A stretch of DNA of 36,758 nt from Alistipes sp. UBA928 (GCA_002293665.1 DBDQ01000129.1:1-36758); one strand, 5' to 3'; counted from the first letter of the stretch, positions 14,956 through 23,938 are shown. Notes: generated by a model not told the origin, from the sequence alone. Program-made: numbers and translations.

Positions 14956-17082
14956 ATGAGAGCTCTACGACATATATTATCGCTGCTCGCGCTGGCGTTC
15001 TTCGCCGCCTCGTGCGCCGAAGATAAGCCGTGGCCCGAGCCTGAACCGGGGCCGGGTCCAGGAGAGGATAAAAAGATCGTCTTCACCATCTCCGCCTCGT
15101 CGCCGGGGAGCGCCACACGCGGAGTGACGCGGGCGGTGGAAGACCCGCTGGATAACGAGGTGGCCATCGACCGGTTGGACGTCTTCTTTTTCGACACCTC
15201 GGGTGCGCAGCTATTCTACCCCGAGGCGTCGCAGCTGAGCCACGACGCGGACACACACCGGGTAACGATAACGATCCCCGAAACCGTGTGGGGCGAAACT
15301 CTGCTCGACACCGACTGCACTATCTATCTTGTGGCGAACACCCTTCTCACGCGGACACAAATGACGGGAGTGTCGCTCACGGCGTTGAGTAATCTGGTGA
15401 CGGCCAACGGCGAGGGTACCATGTTCAACCTCGACAAAGAGCCCGAAAACTTCCTTATGACGGGATCCGTCGCCGCACACATCACCCCCACGGGGCAAAA
15501 CCTCGGCACGGTGAAACTACGCCGGGCCGCGGCCAAAATCGTGGTCGACATATCGAGCGCCGCCGTCGACGGATACGTGCCCGGTGTGGCGCGAGTGCGC
15601 CTGAGCAACTATCTCGACAAGACGCGCCTCGGCTCGGAGAGCGCCGTCGCAGCCGCAGCCGACTACAAAACATCGGAGTGGAGGACGATGGTCAAGAGTA
15701 CCCAAGAGGAGACCCCACCCTACTCCATGTCGCCCGGCGCCCCGTTCTACTCCTACTACAACGACTGGAGCGACGACACCGACGGCACCACCGAGAGCTA
15801 CATAACGCTCGAGGTCGAATGGACACCCGAAGGGAGCGTGTCGGCCGATCCCACCGTCTACTACTACCGCATACCCTTTTCGTATATCGACGCCGGGGCG
15901 AACGCCGCGCAGCATAAAGATCGGCTGAGGCGAAACCACATCTACCAATTCTCGGTCAACCTGTCGGAACTGGGCGGCATAGACCCCGAGAAAGCGGTGG
16001 ATCTGGCAGCAAATTTCGACGTGATCGAGTGGACGGATCGCGATGTGGTGGTGTCGATCCTGTCGTACCACTATCTGTTTGTCTATAACTCTCGCGTGCA
16101 GATACACGAGCAGGCCTCTTACGAGTGGGAGTACCGTTCGTCGATCGCCATCAATGATGTCGAGATCTCCGACGTGAGCTGTCTGCAATACTTCGCCAAC
16201 GGAACCTCCCAAACGGTGGAGTACGAAGAGGGCGATCCGCAATACCCCGTGATAACTTACGACGAGAGGGACGGCAAGACCTACTTCACCGCCACCTCTA
16301 TGGTGCCGGTCAACTACGTGCCGCTCGAAATCTCGCTGAGGGTGAGCAACGACGCACAACTGTTCAGCAACGTCCACCTCACCATCTTTCCGCGCGAATA
16401 TGTCTCAGCCAGCACCTCGGCGGGCACCACCGGAGGCTATCCACGCTGGGGAGCGTACAGCAACCCTCTGACCACCGATGGTAACGGCGGCTATGGCTCG
16501 AACGACGGAGCCACCGACAACATCAACTTCTACCAGATCACCATCACCTCGCAGCCCGACAGGACTATTCAGGTCGGCGACCGGATGATGCGTATCATGG
16601 TGGGCGACCCCACTATGGCCACGCCGAGCCCATTCTCCGGAGGGAACGACATTGCCGGTTTCGAATACCGCCAAACCGATCCCGACAAGAACCACATCAT
16701 CTCGCCCTCGTTCGTCGTCGCCTCGCGACGAGGGATCACTGCCAACGGCAGAACCTGGACCCAGCAACAGGAGAGATGCAGAAGGTACCGCGAATCGCAA
16801 TATCCGGCAGGTACGTGGCGGGCACCCACCTTTGCCGAACTCGCCATGATCGGCGATATGCAGAACGACCCCAACAGCGCCATCAAGGGATTGTTCGTTC
16901 CGGCAACGGGTGGCGGCAACGGCTGGTGGACGGCACTGCCCGAGTACAGGATACGGGCCAATCAATACACCTACGCCGGAGGGATGACCGGGGTGATGAC
17001 CGGCGGCGGCGGCTCCATACGCTGCGTTCGCGACACGTGGCGGGTCTACGATCAGGACGACTATCCCGGATATTACGATTAA
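14956..17082 (+). CDS. Large fimbrial lipoprotein with an Lcl-like C-terminal domain, candidate tip protein
   Basis: The 708-residue product has a lipobox AASC (Cys20), a Pro-rich linker (PEPEPGPGPG) and two successive TR sites (Arg55, Arg59). Residues 70-360 are fimbrillin-like, with FFFDTSGAQL, LKRRAAAKI-type LRRAAAKIVV, and RLRRNHIYQFSVNL, the usual end of such domains. The C-terminal 120 residues contain CRRYRESQYPAGTWRAPTFAE, then GWWTALPEY and GGSIRCVRD. This spacing of WR.PT.AEL and RCVR is typical of Lcl/DUF1566-type extracellular domains linked to ligand binding. Large multidomain lipoproteins at the end of fimbrial operons are commonly tip or adhesin subunits. This is an inference; the ligand is unknown. 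Confidence 0.75.
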   Translation: MRALRHILSLLALAFFAASCAEDKPWPEPEPGPGPGEDKKIVFTISASSPGSATRGVTRAVEDPLDNEVAIDRLDVFFFDTSGAQLFYPEASQLSHDADTHRVTITIPETVWGETLLDTDCTIYLVANTLLTRTQMTGVSLTALSNLVTANGEGTMFNLDKEPENFLMTGSVAAHITPTGQNLGTVKLRRAAAKIVVDISSAAVDGYVPGVARVRLSNYLDKTRLGSESAVAAAADYKTSEWRTMVKSTQEETPPYSMSPGAPFYSYYNDWSDDTDGTTESYITLEVEWTPEGSVSADPTVYYYRIPFSYIDAGANAAQHKDRLRRNHIYQFSVNLSELGGIDPEKAVDLAANFDVIEWTDRDVVVSILSYHYLFVYNSRVQIHEQASYEWEYRSSIAINDVEISDVSCLQYFANGTSQTVEYEEGDPQYPVITYDERDGKTYFTATSMVPVNYVPLEISLRVSNDAQLFSNVHLTIFPREYVSASTSAGTTGGYPRWGAYSNPLTTDGNGGYGSNDGATDNINFYQITITSQPDRTIQVGDRMMRIMVGDPTMATPSPFSGGNDIAGFEYRQTDPDKNHIISPSFVVASRRGITANGRTWTQQQERCRRYRESQYPAGTWRAPTFAELAMIGDMQNDPNSAIKGLFVPATGGGNGWWTALPEYRIRANQYTYAGGMTGVMTGGGGSIRCVRDTWRVYDQDDYPGYYD

Positions 17083-17097
17083 AAACACGAATCGGCT

Positions 17098-18894
17098 ATG
17101 AAAAGGACATATTTTCTACTCGCCGCCCTGCTTTTCGGGGGCCTTGCCACATTTTTTTACGGTTGCGAGCATGTCACACCCCTCGGCGGAGGGGGCGACC
17201 CAGAAAAAAACGGCAATATTTCGGCAGGGTTCGATATTCCGGCGCTCAGGGACGCCACGCGCGCCCCGATCACGGGGGAGATGATCTCCTCGATGTGGGT
17301 GATGGTGTTCAATGAGAACGGCAACTACCTTTCGCGCCACAGGGGCGAACTAACCCCTGCCGTCGAGGGCGACCTGTCGCGCTACACTTTCCGCAATATT
17401 CCCGTGACGACCTACGCGCGCACGCTGCACTTTGTTGCCAACTACGAGTGGAGCGGATTCGACGACGGCGACATGAGCGGCCTCTCCGAAAACGAGGTTG
17501 TGCGCTCGATGAGCGTCGCCCCCGGCACGGTGGTCTACTGGCAACGGGTGGCGCTGCCGGCCGGAGCGCTCAATGCCGATCCCGGTACCACGGTGTCCCT
17601 CGGCGGAACCGTGTCGCTGTTGCGCAACGTGGCCGAGATCACCGTGGCCAACAACACCGCCACGGCCGGAAACTCAATGAGCCTCACCGAGGTGGAGTTT
17701 GCCGTGGGCGACTACCCCGACCTCGGTTCCGTTGCCCCGTTCAACTCGCGCACCGGCGCTTTCGGAACGGGCAACACCACCATCGACACCCCCGCCACCG
17801 ACTTCATTACCGAGGCACTTGGGATCGCGACTGTCGATGTGGCGGCGGGCGATTTCGTGCGCGCGAAGAATCCCGGCGACGAGGCCTCAACTTCAGTCGA
17901 GGTATTCGAACGGCGCAACTCCACCGCGACCGACCAGACGTTTGTCATCATCAAGGGATACTTTCAGAGTGAATCCGGTGGCACACCAAATACAACCGTG
18001 CCGTCGTACTACAAAATAGACATTGTCGACCCCGACGGCGACGAACTGCTCGACCTGCAACGCAACCACCGTTACAGGATCGACCTGCGGCTCGTGTCGA
18101 AGGCAGGCCACGGGACGCTCGAAGAGGCTGTGCTCGGAGTCGCCGACAACAACATCAACGCCGCCGTCACCGTGTCGGAGTACACAGCCGTGTCGGACGG
18201 CGATAATGTGTTGAGGATCGAGAACTCGTCGTTCATATATGTGCGCACGGGCGAGCCATTTGAGTTTCGCTACTCCTACATCGACGCTTCGACCGGAGCC
18301 ACCGACAACACGGGAGTGAGCATTACCCTCGTACAGAACGACGCGCGGCCCGTGGTCGCAGCAGGCAGTTTCGGCTACACCGAAGAGTCGACTCTGTGGA
18401 CGGGAAATCGCAAGGGTGCGCGCATCTGGGGCACCACGGCCTCGTTCCTTCCCGACAACGACATATACCGCGCCTCGATCAACATCTCGAAAGGGGTACT
18501 TTCGCGCGTCGTGCAGTTGCAGCTGAGGCCCGCAATGAACTTCTTCGAAGTGGGCACGGCTCCCGCCAACGGATTGGTGGCGGCAGAGTTGGGAGAGCCG
18601 GTGAGCATCAGTTTCAAGATGCCGGTCGACATTGCGCCGCACCACTTCCCCATACCGGTATACATCACCACCAAGCGCTTCTCGCCCGACCCTTCGTACG
18701 GACAGCTTTCGGTCAACATCTCGGGGGGAGACTACCGCTACGTCTACTACGCGCCCTATTTGGTGGACGCCGACAACCGGCCGCTGCCCCACACGATCCA
18801 TCTGGTGTCGAACTCGCCGAATGCCAACGAGGCAATCGCCCTGTCGGCTGAAATGTTTAACGACGCCACGGTGCAGTTCGCCAATATTCCGTAA
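17098..18894 (+). CDS. Last lipoprotein of the first fimbrial operon
   Basis: The 598-residue product has a long hydrophobic signal ending FFYGC (Cys23), a Gly-rich spacer and RDATRAPI with Arg55. A fimbrillin-like N-terminal domain follows: SMWVMVFNENGNYLSRHRGEL, then a strand-rich region ending LDLQRNHRYRIDLRL. The C-terminal 250 residues form further beta domains (SEYTAVSDGDNVLRIENSSF, FKMPVDIAPHHFPIPVYITT) without recognisable catalytic residues. It lies 15 bp after 14956-17082 and is the last gene before a new promoter at 18936. It is probably an accessory or second tip-side subunit. The specific family is not recognised. Confidence 0.7.
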   Translation: MKRTYFLLAALLFGGLATFFYGCEHVTPLGGGGDPEKNGNISAGFDIPALRDATRAPITGEMISSMWVMVFNENGNYLSRHRGELTPAVEGDLSRYTFRNIPVTTYARTLHFVANYEWSGFDDGDMSGLSENEVVRSMSVAPGTVVYWQRVALPAGALNADPGTTVSLGGTVSLLRNVAEITVANNTATAGNSMSLTEVEFAVGDYPDLGSVAPFNSRTGAFGTGNTTIDTPATDFITEALGIATVDVAAGDFVRAKNPGDEASTSVEVFERRNSTATDQTFVIIKGYFQSESGGTPNTTVPSYYKIDIVDPDGDELLDLQRNHRYRIDLRLVSKAGHGTLEEAVLGVADNNINAAVTVSEYTAVSDGDNVLRIENSSFIYVRTGEPFEFRYSYIDASTGATDNTGVSITLVQNDARPVVAAGSFGYTEESTLWTGNRKGARIWGTTASFLPDNDIYRASINISKGVLSRVVQLQLRPAMNFFEVGTAPANGLVAAELGEPVSISFKMPVDIAPHHFPIPVYITTKRFSPDPSYGQLSVNISGGDYRYVYYAPYLVDADNRPLPHTIHLVSNSPNANEAIALSAEMFNDATVQFANIP

Positions 18895-18935
18895 GATTTT
18901 TTAGCCGGGGGCCCCGAGTCCTCAGAAAAAAATCT

Positions 18936-18943
18936 TATTTTTG
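18936..18943 (+). promoter_or_regulatory. -7 box (TATTTTTG) upstream of paaK
   Basis: TATTTTTG fits TAnnTTTG and would start transcription near 18950, which favours the ATG at 18973 over a GTG at 18943. A -33 element is not evident. Confidence 0.55.
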
Positions 18944-18972
18944 TGCTTTCGGCCCAAACCCGAACACCGAAT

Positions 18973-20274
18973 ATGGAATATTGGCAGAAAGAGCTGGAGA
19001 CCATGCCGAGACCGGCGTTGGAAAAACTGCAAACCGAACGGCTGCGGGAGACGGTGGCACGCGCCTCCGCCGCGCCGTTCTACGCCGAAGTGTTCGCCCG
19101 CGAGGGGATAACTCCCGAGTCGATCACCTCGCTCCGTGACCTGCAAAAGCTGCCGTTCACCACCAAGGAAGACCTGCGCGAGAGTTATCCATACGGCATG
19201 GCCGCGATACCGCTTGAAAAGTGCGTCAGACTCCATTCGTCGAGCGGCACAACGGGCAACCCCACGGTGGTGCTCCACTCGCAGCGAGACCTCGACGCGT
19301 GGGCCGACCAGGTGGCGCGGTGCATGTACATGGTGGGAATCAGAGACACCGATGTTTTTCAGAACACGTCGGGCTACGGAATGTTCACCGGGGGGCTCGG
19401 TTTCCAGTACGGCGCCGAAAAACTGGGGGCGCTCACAGTCCCCGCCGCCGCAGGCAACAGCAAGCGGCAGATAAAGTTCATCATGGACTTTGGCACCACC
19501 TCACTCCACATAATTCCCAGCTACGCCGCGCGCCTTACCGAGGCGATGCAGGAGGAGGGGATCGACCCGGTGCGCGACACGAAACTCAGGGTGATCTGCA
19601 TGGGTGCCGAGCCTCACTCCGAGGAGCAGCGCCGGCGGATCGAGAAGATGCTCGGAGTGAAAGCCTACAACTGTTTCGGGATGTCGGAGATGAACGGCCC
19701 CGGTGTGGCTTTCGAGTGCACCGAGCAGAACGGCCTGCATATTTGGGAGGACTATGTGATCGCAGAGATAGTCGATCCGGAAACGCTCGAACCTATGCCC
19801 GAGGGCGAGGTGGGCGAACTGGTACTGACGACGCTCAACCGCGAGGCGATGCCCCTCGTTCGCTACCGCACGAGAGACCTGACCTGTTTTCTGCCGGGCG
19901 AATGCGCGTGCGGACGCACCCACCGGCGCATAGCCCGACTGAGGGGCCGCAGCGACGACATGATCATAATCAAGGGGGTGAACATATTCCCCGTACAGAT
20001 AGAAAAGATACTCATGCAGTTCGGTGAGTTGGGCGGCAACTACCTCATCACGCTCGACACGGTGAACGGCAGCGACGAGTTGACCGTGGAGGTGGAGCTT
20101 AACGACCTTTTTACCGACGACTACTCCGAGTTGCAGCGCCTCACCAAAGATATTATCCACTCCCTGAAGAACGAACTGCTCATCACCCCGCGACTGAAAC
20201 TCGTGGCCAGGGGGTCGTTGCCCGTGTCGGAGGGCAAGGCGGTCAGAGTGAAAGATTTCCGTAAACTGATATAG
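18973..20274 (+). CDS. paaK: Phenylacetate-CoA ligase family enzyme
   Basis: The 433-residue enzyme belongs to the PaaK branch of the AMP-forming adenylate ligases. It activates an aryl acetate (phenylacetate, indoleacetate or similar) with ATP and CoA. Motifs are in order: the P-loop-like HSSSGTTGNPTVV (residues 88-100), FGMSEMNGPGVAFEC, HIWEDYVIAEI, YRTRDLT and GRSDDMIIIKGVNIFPVQIE, which marks the C-terminal lid. Length equals the family norm. It starts the operon with an ACT-domain gene 2 bp downstream, a pairing common in Bacteroidota gut species, where it is linked to aromatic amino-acid fermentation. No indolepyruvate oxidoreductase genes lie in the window, so the acid substrate cannot be narrowed. 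Confidence 0.92.
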   Translation: MEYWQKELETMPRPALEKLQTERLRETVARASAAPFYAEVFAREGITPESITSLRDLQKLPFTTKEDLRESYPYGMAAIPLEKCVRLHSSSGTTGNPTVVLHSQRDLDAWADQVARCMYMVGIRDTDVFQNTSGYGMFTGGLGFQYGAEKLGALTVPAAAGNSKRQIKFIMDFGTTSLHIIPSYAARLTEAMQEEGIDPVRDTKLRVICMGAEPHSEEQRRRIEKMLGVKAYNCFGMSEMNGPGVAFECTEQNGLHIWEDYVIAEIVDPETLEPMPEGEVGELVLTTLNREAMPLVRYRTRDLTCFLPGECACGRTHRRIARLRGRSDDMIIIKGVNIFPVQIEKILMQFGELGGNYLITLDTVNGSDELTVEVELNDLFTDDYSELQRLTKDIIHSLKNELLITPRLKLVARGSLPVSEGKAVRVKDFRKLI

Positions 20275-20276
20275 CC

Positions 20277-20720
20277 ATGACGATAGATCAGATCTCTATT
20301 TTCCTCGAAAACCGCTACGGCAAGCTCAATCAGGTGCTCGGGCTGTTGGCCGACGCCGGCATAGGCATCATTGCCGCCAATGTGGCCGACACCTCAGAGT
20401 TCGGGATCATGCGCATGATAGTGAGCGACCCCGCACGCGCTTACGCCATACTGCGCGAGAACAACGTGAGCGCCCACGTGGCCGGGGTTCTGGCCGTAGA
20501 GGTGGCGCCCCACCCCGACTCTTTCCGCCGCACGGTGGAGCAGTTCACCGCGGCGGGGCTGAGCATCGAGTACATGTACTGTTTCTCGATCTGCTCGCGG
20601 GCGATCCTCATAGCGCGCATCAACGACGTGGAAGGTGTGCGCGAGGTGGTGGTGCGCGGCAACATGAAATATCTGTCGACGGGCGACCTCAACGAACTTC
20701 ACAACAAACAGGCCCGATAG
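20277..20720 (+). CDS. Tandem ACT-domain amino-acid-binding protein
   Basis: The 147-residue soluble protein consists of two ACT modules. The first (ISIFLENRYGKLNQVLGLLADAGI) has the Gly-Lys-Leu turn and the helix that forms the ligand pocket. The second starts around residue 72 (FRRTVEQFTAAGLSIEYMYCF). ACT domains bind amino acids, and stand-alone tandem ACT proteins are found beside PaaK in this phylum, probably sensing an aromatic amino acid or a related metabolite. The gene lies 2 bp after paaK and 3 bp before the 48-residue membrane peptide gene, so all four genes form one operon. No DNA-binding domain is present, so it would act by protein contact. Confidence 0.88.
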   Translation: MTIDQISIFLENRYGKLNQVLGLLADAGIGIIAANVADTSEFGIMRMIVSDPARAYAILRENNVSAHVAGVLAVEVAPHPDSFRRTVEQFTAAGLSIEYMYCFSICSRAILIARINDVEGVREVVVRGNMKYLSTGDLNELHNKQAR

Positions 20721-20723
20721 ACG

Positions 20724-20870
20724 ATGTTCGGAATCGAAGACCCCATGATATGGCTCGCCTACCTGTCGGCGGCGGGATGCCTCGTTTTCGCCCTGTGGTT
20801 CGGGCTGACGCGCTGGAACAGGGAGTGCGACGACGACGATAGTAACAACTCTGAAAACGGCGCGGCATGA
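20724..20870 (+). CDS. Symporter small accessory protein (48 residues)
   Basis: The frame opens with MFGIEDPMIWLAYL, continues with one transmembrane helix (about residues 8-30) and ends in a basic-then-acidic tail (TRWNRECDDDDSNN). This matches the short proteins found immediately before sodium:solute symporters in many bacteria. It sits 3 bp after the ACT gene. Its TGA overlaps the symporter ATG (ATGA), a coupling expected for a subunit made in step with the transporter. Short length makes it easy to miss. Its exact role in symporter assembly or regulation is not established. Confidence 0.8.
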   Translation: MFGIEDPMIWLAYLSAAGCLVFALWFGLTRWNRECDDDDSNNSENGAA

Positions 20871-22429
20871 GCTCACTCGGACTCGGGATAATAGTTATCG
20901 TATATCTGTTCGCCATCGTTTTTCTGGGATGGATGGGCTACCGGCGCACCAACAGCGCCAGCGACTTTTTGACGGGAGGCGGCAAGACCAACCCCGTGGT
21001 GATGGCGCTCTCTTACGGCGCGGCGTTTATATCGGCCTCGGCCATTGTGGGATTCGGGGGCTACTCGGCCACCTTCGGGATGGGCATTCAGTGGCTGTGC
21101 GTGCTCAACATGGTGATGGGGGTCGTGGTGGCGTTCATATTTTTCGGCAGGCGCACGCGCAGCCTCGGCGCCAGGTATGGAGCGCGCACGTTCTCGCATC
21201 TGTTGGGCGCACACTACGGTTCGCCGGCGGTGAGGAGGTTCGTTGCCGCGGTGATCTTCATAGGGATGCCCATGTACGCCGCCGTGGTGATGAAGGGCGG
21301 TGCGGTGTTCCTGGCACAGATATTCGACATTAACTACGACGTGGCGCTGTTGGTCTTCACGCTTATCGTCGCAGCCTATGTCATCACGGGAGGACTCAAA
21401 GGGGTGATGTACACCGACGCGATGCAGGCCACGATCATGTTCCTGTGTATGGCTTTCATGCTGGTGTGGTTCTACAACGTGATCGGAATGGGATTCACCG
21501 AGGCCAACAGAACGCTCAGCGAGATGGCTCCGTTGGTTCCGGAGCGGTTAAAAGAGCTCGGGCATCAGGGTTGGACGTCGATGCCGGTGGCCGGATCGCC
21601 ACAGTGGTTCTCGCTCGTCACTTCGCTGATCCTCGGGGTGGGTATAGGGTGCTTGGCGCAGCCGCAGCTGGCGGTGCGGTTCATGACCGTGAGCGGTTCG
21701 AAACAGCTCAACAGGGGTGTGATAATCGGCTGTCTGTTTATATTCTTCGTCGTGGGGACAATCTACCACATCGGGCCGCTCTCCAACATATTCTTCTGGG
21801 AGACCGAGGGGAAAGTGGCCGCCGACGTCGTTGCCGACATGGACAAGCTCGTACCCTACTTCATCGACCGGGCGATGCCCGGATGGTTCGGGGCGGTGTT
21901 TATGCTGTGCATACTTTCGGCGAGCATGTCGACCCTCAGCGCGCAGTTCCACACGATGGGTGCGGCGTTCGGGGCCGATCTCTTTCCGCGGTTGCTGCGC
22001 CGCGGCGACAATGGCTCGCCTCTCGGGGTGCGTTTCGGAGTGCTGATCGCCATACTGTTGAGCTACGTGATCTGCTATGTGTTGAGCGCCAATATAATCG
22101 CGCGGGGCACGGCGCTGTTCATGGGGGTTTGTGCGGCGACTTTCCTGCCGGCCTATTTCTGTTCGCTCTACTGGAAACGGGCTACTCGACATGGGGCCGT
22201 GGCGAGCCTGTGGACGGGTGCCGCGGCGAGTGTTTTTGCGATGCTGTTTCTCCACCGGGCCGAGGCTGCGCCGATCGGTTTGTGCCGCGCGCTGTTCGGT
22301 ACCGACGTGTTGATCGAAGCCTATCCGTGGCCGCTGATCGACCCGATAGTCTTTGCACTTCCGCTGTCGACGGCGGTGATGATCGCGGTCAGCCGCCTCT
22401 CACGCCCATCAGCATCCCAGCCATCCTGA
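20867..22429 (+). CDS. Sodium:solute symporter (SSS family)
   Basis: The 520-residue membrane protein has about 13 hydrophobic segments and the SSS hallmarks: the N-terminal RRTNSASDFLTGGGKTNP region, GGYSATFGMGIQW, and the middle motif YVITGGLKGVMYTDAMQ. A central LAQPQLAVRFMTVSGSK segment and CILSASMSTLSAQFHTMGA follow, with Ser/Thr residues near the Na2 site. The substrate (sugar, amino acid, carboxylate) cannot be read from the sequence. Co-transcription with paaK suggests an aromatic acid or amino acid, but this is only inference. Its stop codon abuts the stop of the convergent gene: TGATCA at 22427-22432 holds both. Confidence 0.93.
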   Translation: MSSLGLGIIVIVYLFAIVFLGWMGYRRTNSASDFLTGGGKTNPVVMALSYGAAFISASAIVGFGGYSATFGMGIQWLCVLNMVMGVVVAFIFFGRRTRSLGARYGARTFSHLLGAHYGSPAVRRFVAAVIFIGMPMYAAVVMKGGAVFLAQIFDINYDVALLVFTLIVAAYVITGGLKGVMYTDAMQATIMFLCMAFMLVWFYNVIGMGFTEANRTLSEMAPLVPERLKELGHQGWTSMPVAGSPQWFSLVTSLILGVGIGCLAQPQLAVRFMTVSGSKQLNRGVIIGCLFIFFVVGTIYHIGPLSNIFFWETEGKVAADVVADMDKLVPYFIDRAMPGWFGAVFMLCILSASMSTLSAQFHTMGAAFGADLFPRLLRRGDNGSPLGVRFGVLIAILLSYVICYVLSANIIARGTALFMGVCAATFLPAYFCSLYWKRATRHGAVASLWTGAAASVFAMLFLHRAEAAPIGLCRALFGTDVLIEAYPWPLIDPIVFALPLSTAVMIAVSRLSRPSASQPS

Positions 22430-23203
22430 TCACCAGTATTCGATCTTTCTTTTCGACCGGAAGTATCTGTGCTTTTCGGTTATGTAATAACTTCTTGTCC
22501 AGTTTCCGTGCTTGTCGAAATTGGAATATCTGATATGTATTTTATTTTGCCTTGTGCGACTCCATGAGGGAATGCCACCGTAAAATACGTTATCATCATC
22601 GTCCTCTTGTATAAAATCGGTCTGTTGCCCGTGTCGATTATACGCATAGTAGAAAAACGTGGTATCCACCGAATGATCCCTGTACTCGTGAATATCCAGC
22701 CTACTTTCCATTTGTTTGTTTTCGTTGTACCTTAAGATGTTTTTCCCTCCCAGGAAGTCGGTATAGCTGACAAGCACTCCGGCTTCATATACAAAATCAT
22801 CTATGGAATCATAAAGATTATCCGTATTATTGAAATACACGTTGTGTTTATAATACTGATCTGAAGAGTCGTAATGGTGGCGATCAATTCTCATCGGATC
22901 AAAATCGTTGTCGAAAACCACGCTGTTTGTTCTTCTTATCTCTATCAGCGTGTCGGTAACGGCATAATCGAACCTGTAATCAGACCTCATTTCCCTTTTG
23001 CGCGCGTGGTTTTCCTGTAACATATATCCTTCCCTGTCGAAAAGATAAATGGCCTTCCAACCGGAACCCTGTCTCTCCGTGATCTTTTTTATACCTCTGC
23101 ATTCAAGTAATTTCGAACGAAAATCGACATGGGCATTGTCTTGAGCGTATGAGGGATATGTGAATATGGCAAAAATCAATGTTATCAGAATCCTGGGTTT
23201 CAT
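22430..23203 (-). CDS. Secreted hypothetical protein with YD-like strand repeats
   Basis: The 257-residue product has a signal peptide (RILITLIFAIFTYPSYAQ) and a Tyr/Asp/Asn-rich body of short hairpin-like strands: YLFDREGYMLQEN, LRYNENKQMESRL, FFYYAYNRHGQQTDF and the end SNFDKHGNWTRSYYITE. These resemble the Y-D/RHS-type strand pattern of small secreted proteins in Bacteroidales. No catalytic motif is present and the function is not recognised. Composition is much AT-richer than the flanking symporter (long A/T stretches), which suggests recent acquisition. It has no gene in line with it on the same strand except the VOC remnant upstream. Confidence 0.6.
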   Translation of the reverse strand: MKPRILITLIFAIFTYPSYAQDNAHVDFRSKLLECRGIKKITERQGSGWKAIYLFDREGYMLQENHARKREMRSDYRFDYAVTDTLIEIRRTNSVVFDNDFDPMRIDRHHYDSSDQYYKHNVYFNNTDNLYDSIDDFVYEAGVLVSYTDFLGGKNILRYNENKQMESRLDIHEYRDHSVDTTFFYYAYNRHGQQTDFIQEDDDDNVFYGGIPSWSRTRQNKIHIRYSNFDKHGNWTRSYYITEKHRYFRSKRKIEYW

Positions 23204-23233
23204 CTTGGCTAATGTTTTAATTATTCGTCTGTT

Positions 23234-23390
23234 TTATGGAGTGATGAATTCCACACCTTTGGCCCGGAGTTCGCCGTAGCAATCCTCTATGTCTCAAAAG
23301 CGGCTCGAAGCCCAGTTTTTGGGCGTAGAAGTCGAAACATTTCCGGTAGTCCCGGACTAATAATCTTACGTTGTTGAATTTCATGTCCAT
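23234..23390 (-). pseudogene. VOC (glyoxalase-like) family remnant with internal deletion
   Basis: On the minus strand the ATG at 23390 begins MDMKFNNVRLLVRDYRKC and continues FDFYAQKLGFEPL, the first strand and helix of a VOC-fold protein. The frame then runs out of homology. A shifted frame directly after it reads DIEDCYGELRAKGVEFITP followed by a stop, which is the second-half motif of the same family. About 40-60 codons between the two parts, and the end of the protein, are missing. A deletion with frameshift explains this. A -7 box precedes the start, so the locus was once functional. Confidence 0.75.
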
Positions 23391-23426
23391 GATCTTTTCG
23401 TTCGGCGTTATTCTTTTGGTCATTCG

Positions 23427-23434
23427 CAAAGATA
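23427..23434 (-). promoter_or_regulatory. -7 box (TATCTTTG) upstream of the VOC remnant
   Basis: On the minus strand TATCTTTG lies 36 bp before the remnant's ATG. The -33 position falls in the adjacent hairpin, with no TTTG match. Confidence 0.5.
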
Positions 23435-23438
23435 CAAA

Positions 23439-23467
23439 AAAAAGCGAGACATGTGGTCTCGCTTTTT
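23439..23467. terminator. Bidirectional terminator-like hairpin
   Basis: AAAAAGCGAGAC pairs perfectly with GTCTCGCTTTTT across a 5-nt loop, giving A-rich and T-rich flanks on both strands. It sits directly upstream of the VOC remnant's -7 box. It probably ended a now lost neighbouring gene. Confidence 0.75.
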
Positions 23468-23592
23468 CGGCGGGTGGTATAATCGGAAAATCCAAAATCG
23501 CGAAATTCCAAAAACGAAACTGCGAAGCCTCAAATCGGAGAACGGAAAAACGAAATCGGAGTTTTCACACACGCAAGCACACACAAAGCAAG

Positions 23593-23883
23593 GTACATCC
23601 ATTCCTCGACGGGAATGGCAGGGTTTCGAGAGTGCTGATGAACGCCGAGTTGACCCATGCGGGAGAATCGAAGATCATCATCCCGACCGTATTTCGAGAT
23701 GATTATATGCTCGTTCTACGCAAACTCACCCGCCAGGGCGACCCTGAACCCTACATCCGGGCGATGCAACGAATCCACCGATTCAGCGCCATGGTGTACG
23801 AAGAGGACAGAGCCGCAATGCTGAATTTCCTGACCGCCTCCAATGCCTTTCTGGAGCCGAGCGAGGGACAGTTAAGATTTTAA
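23593..23883 (+). pseudogene. Fic-family protein, 5'-truncated remnant
   Basis: The frame carries the Fic active-site motif HPFLDGNGR at its very start, followed by VSRVLMNAELTHAG, then the downstream helices (PEPYIRAMQRIHRF) and an end similar to other Fic proteins (FLEPSEGQLRF). Fic enzymes transfer AMP or other nucleotide groups to target hydroxyls. Everything before the motif, including the usual N-terminal helices and any inhibitory helix, is missing. The sequence upstream is AT-rich with no homologous frame. No start codon suited to an active protein is seen, so it is taken to be dead. Confidence 0.8.
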
Positions 23884-23938
23884 TGATGATGGATTTCGAT
23901 TTAGAGCCCAATATTCTTGTCCAACCGAGAAATCTGAT

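Noticed and set aside
18943..18972. GTG at 18943 as the paaK start
   Set aside because: It coincides with the -7 box, upstream of the expected transcription start; PaaK homology begins at the ATG at 18973.
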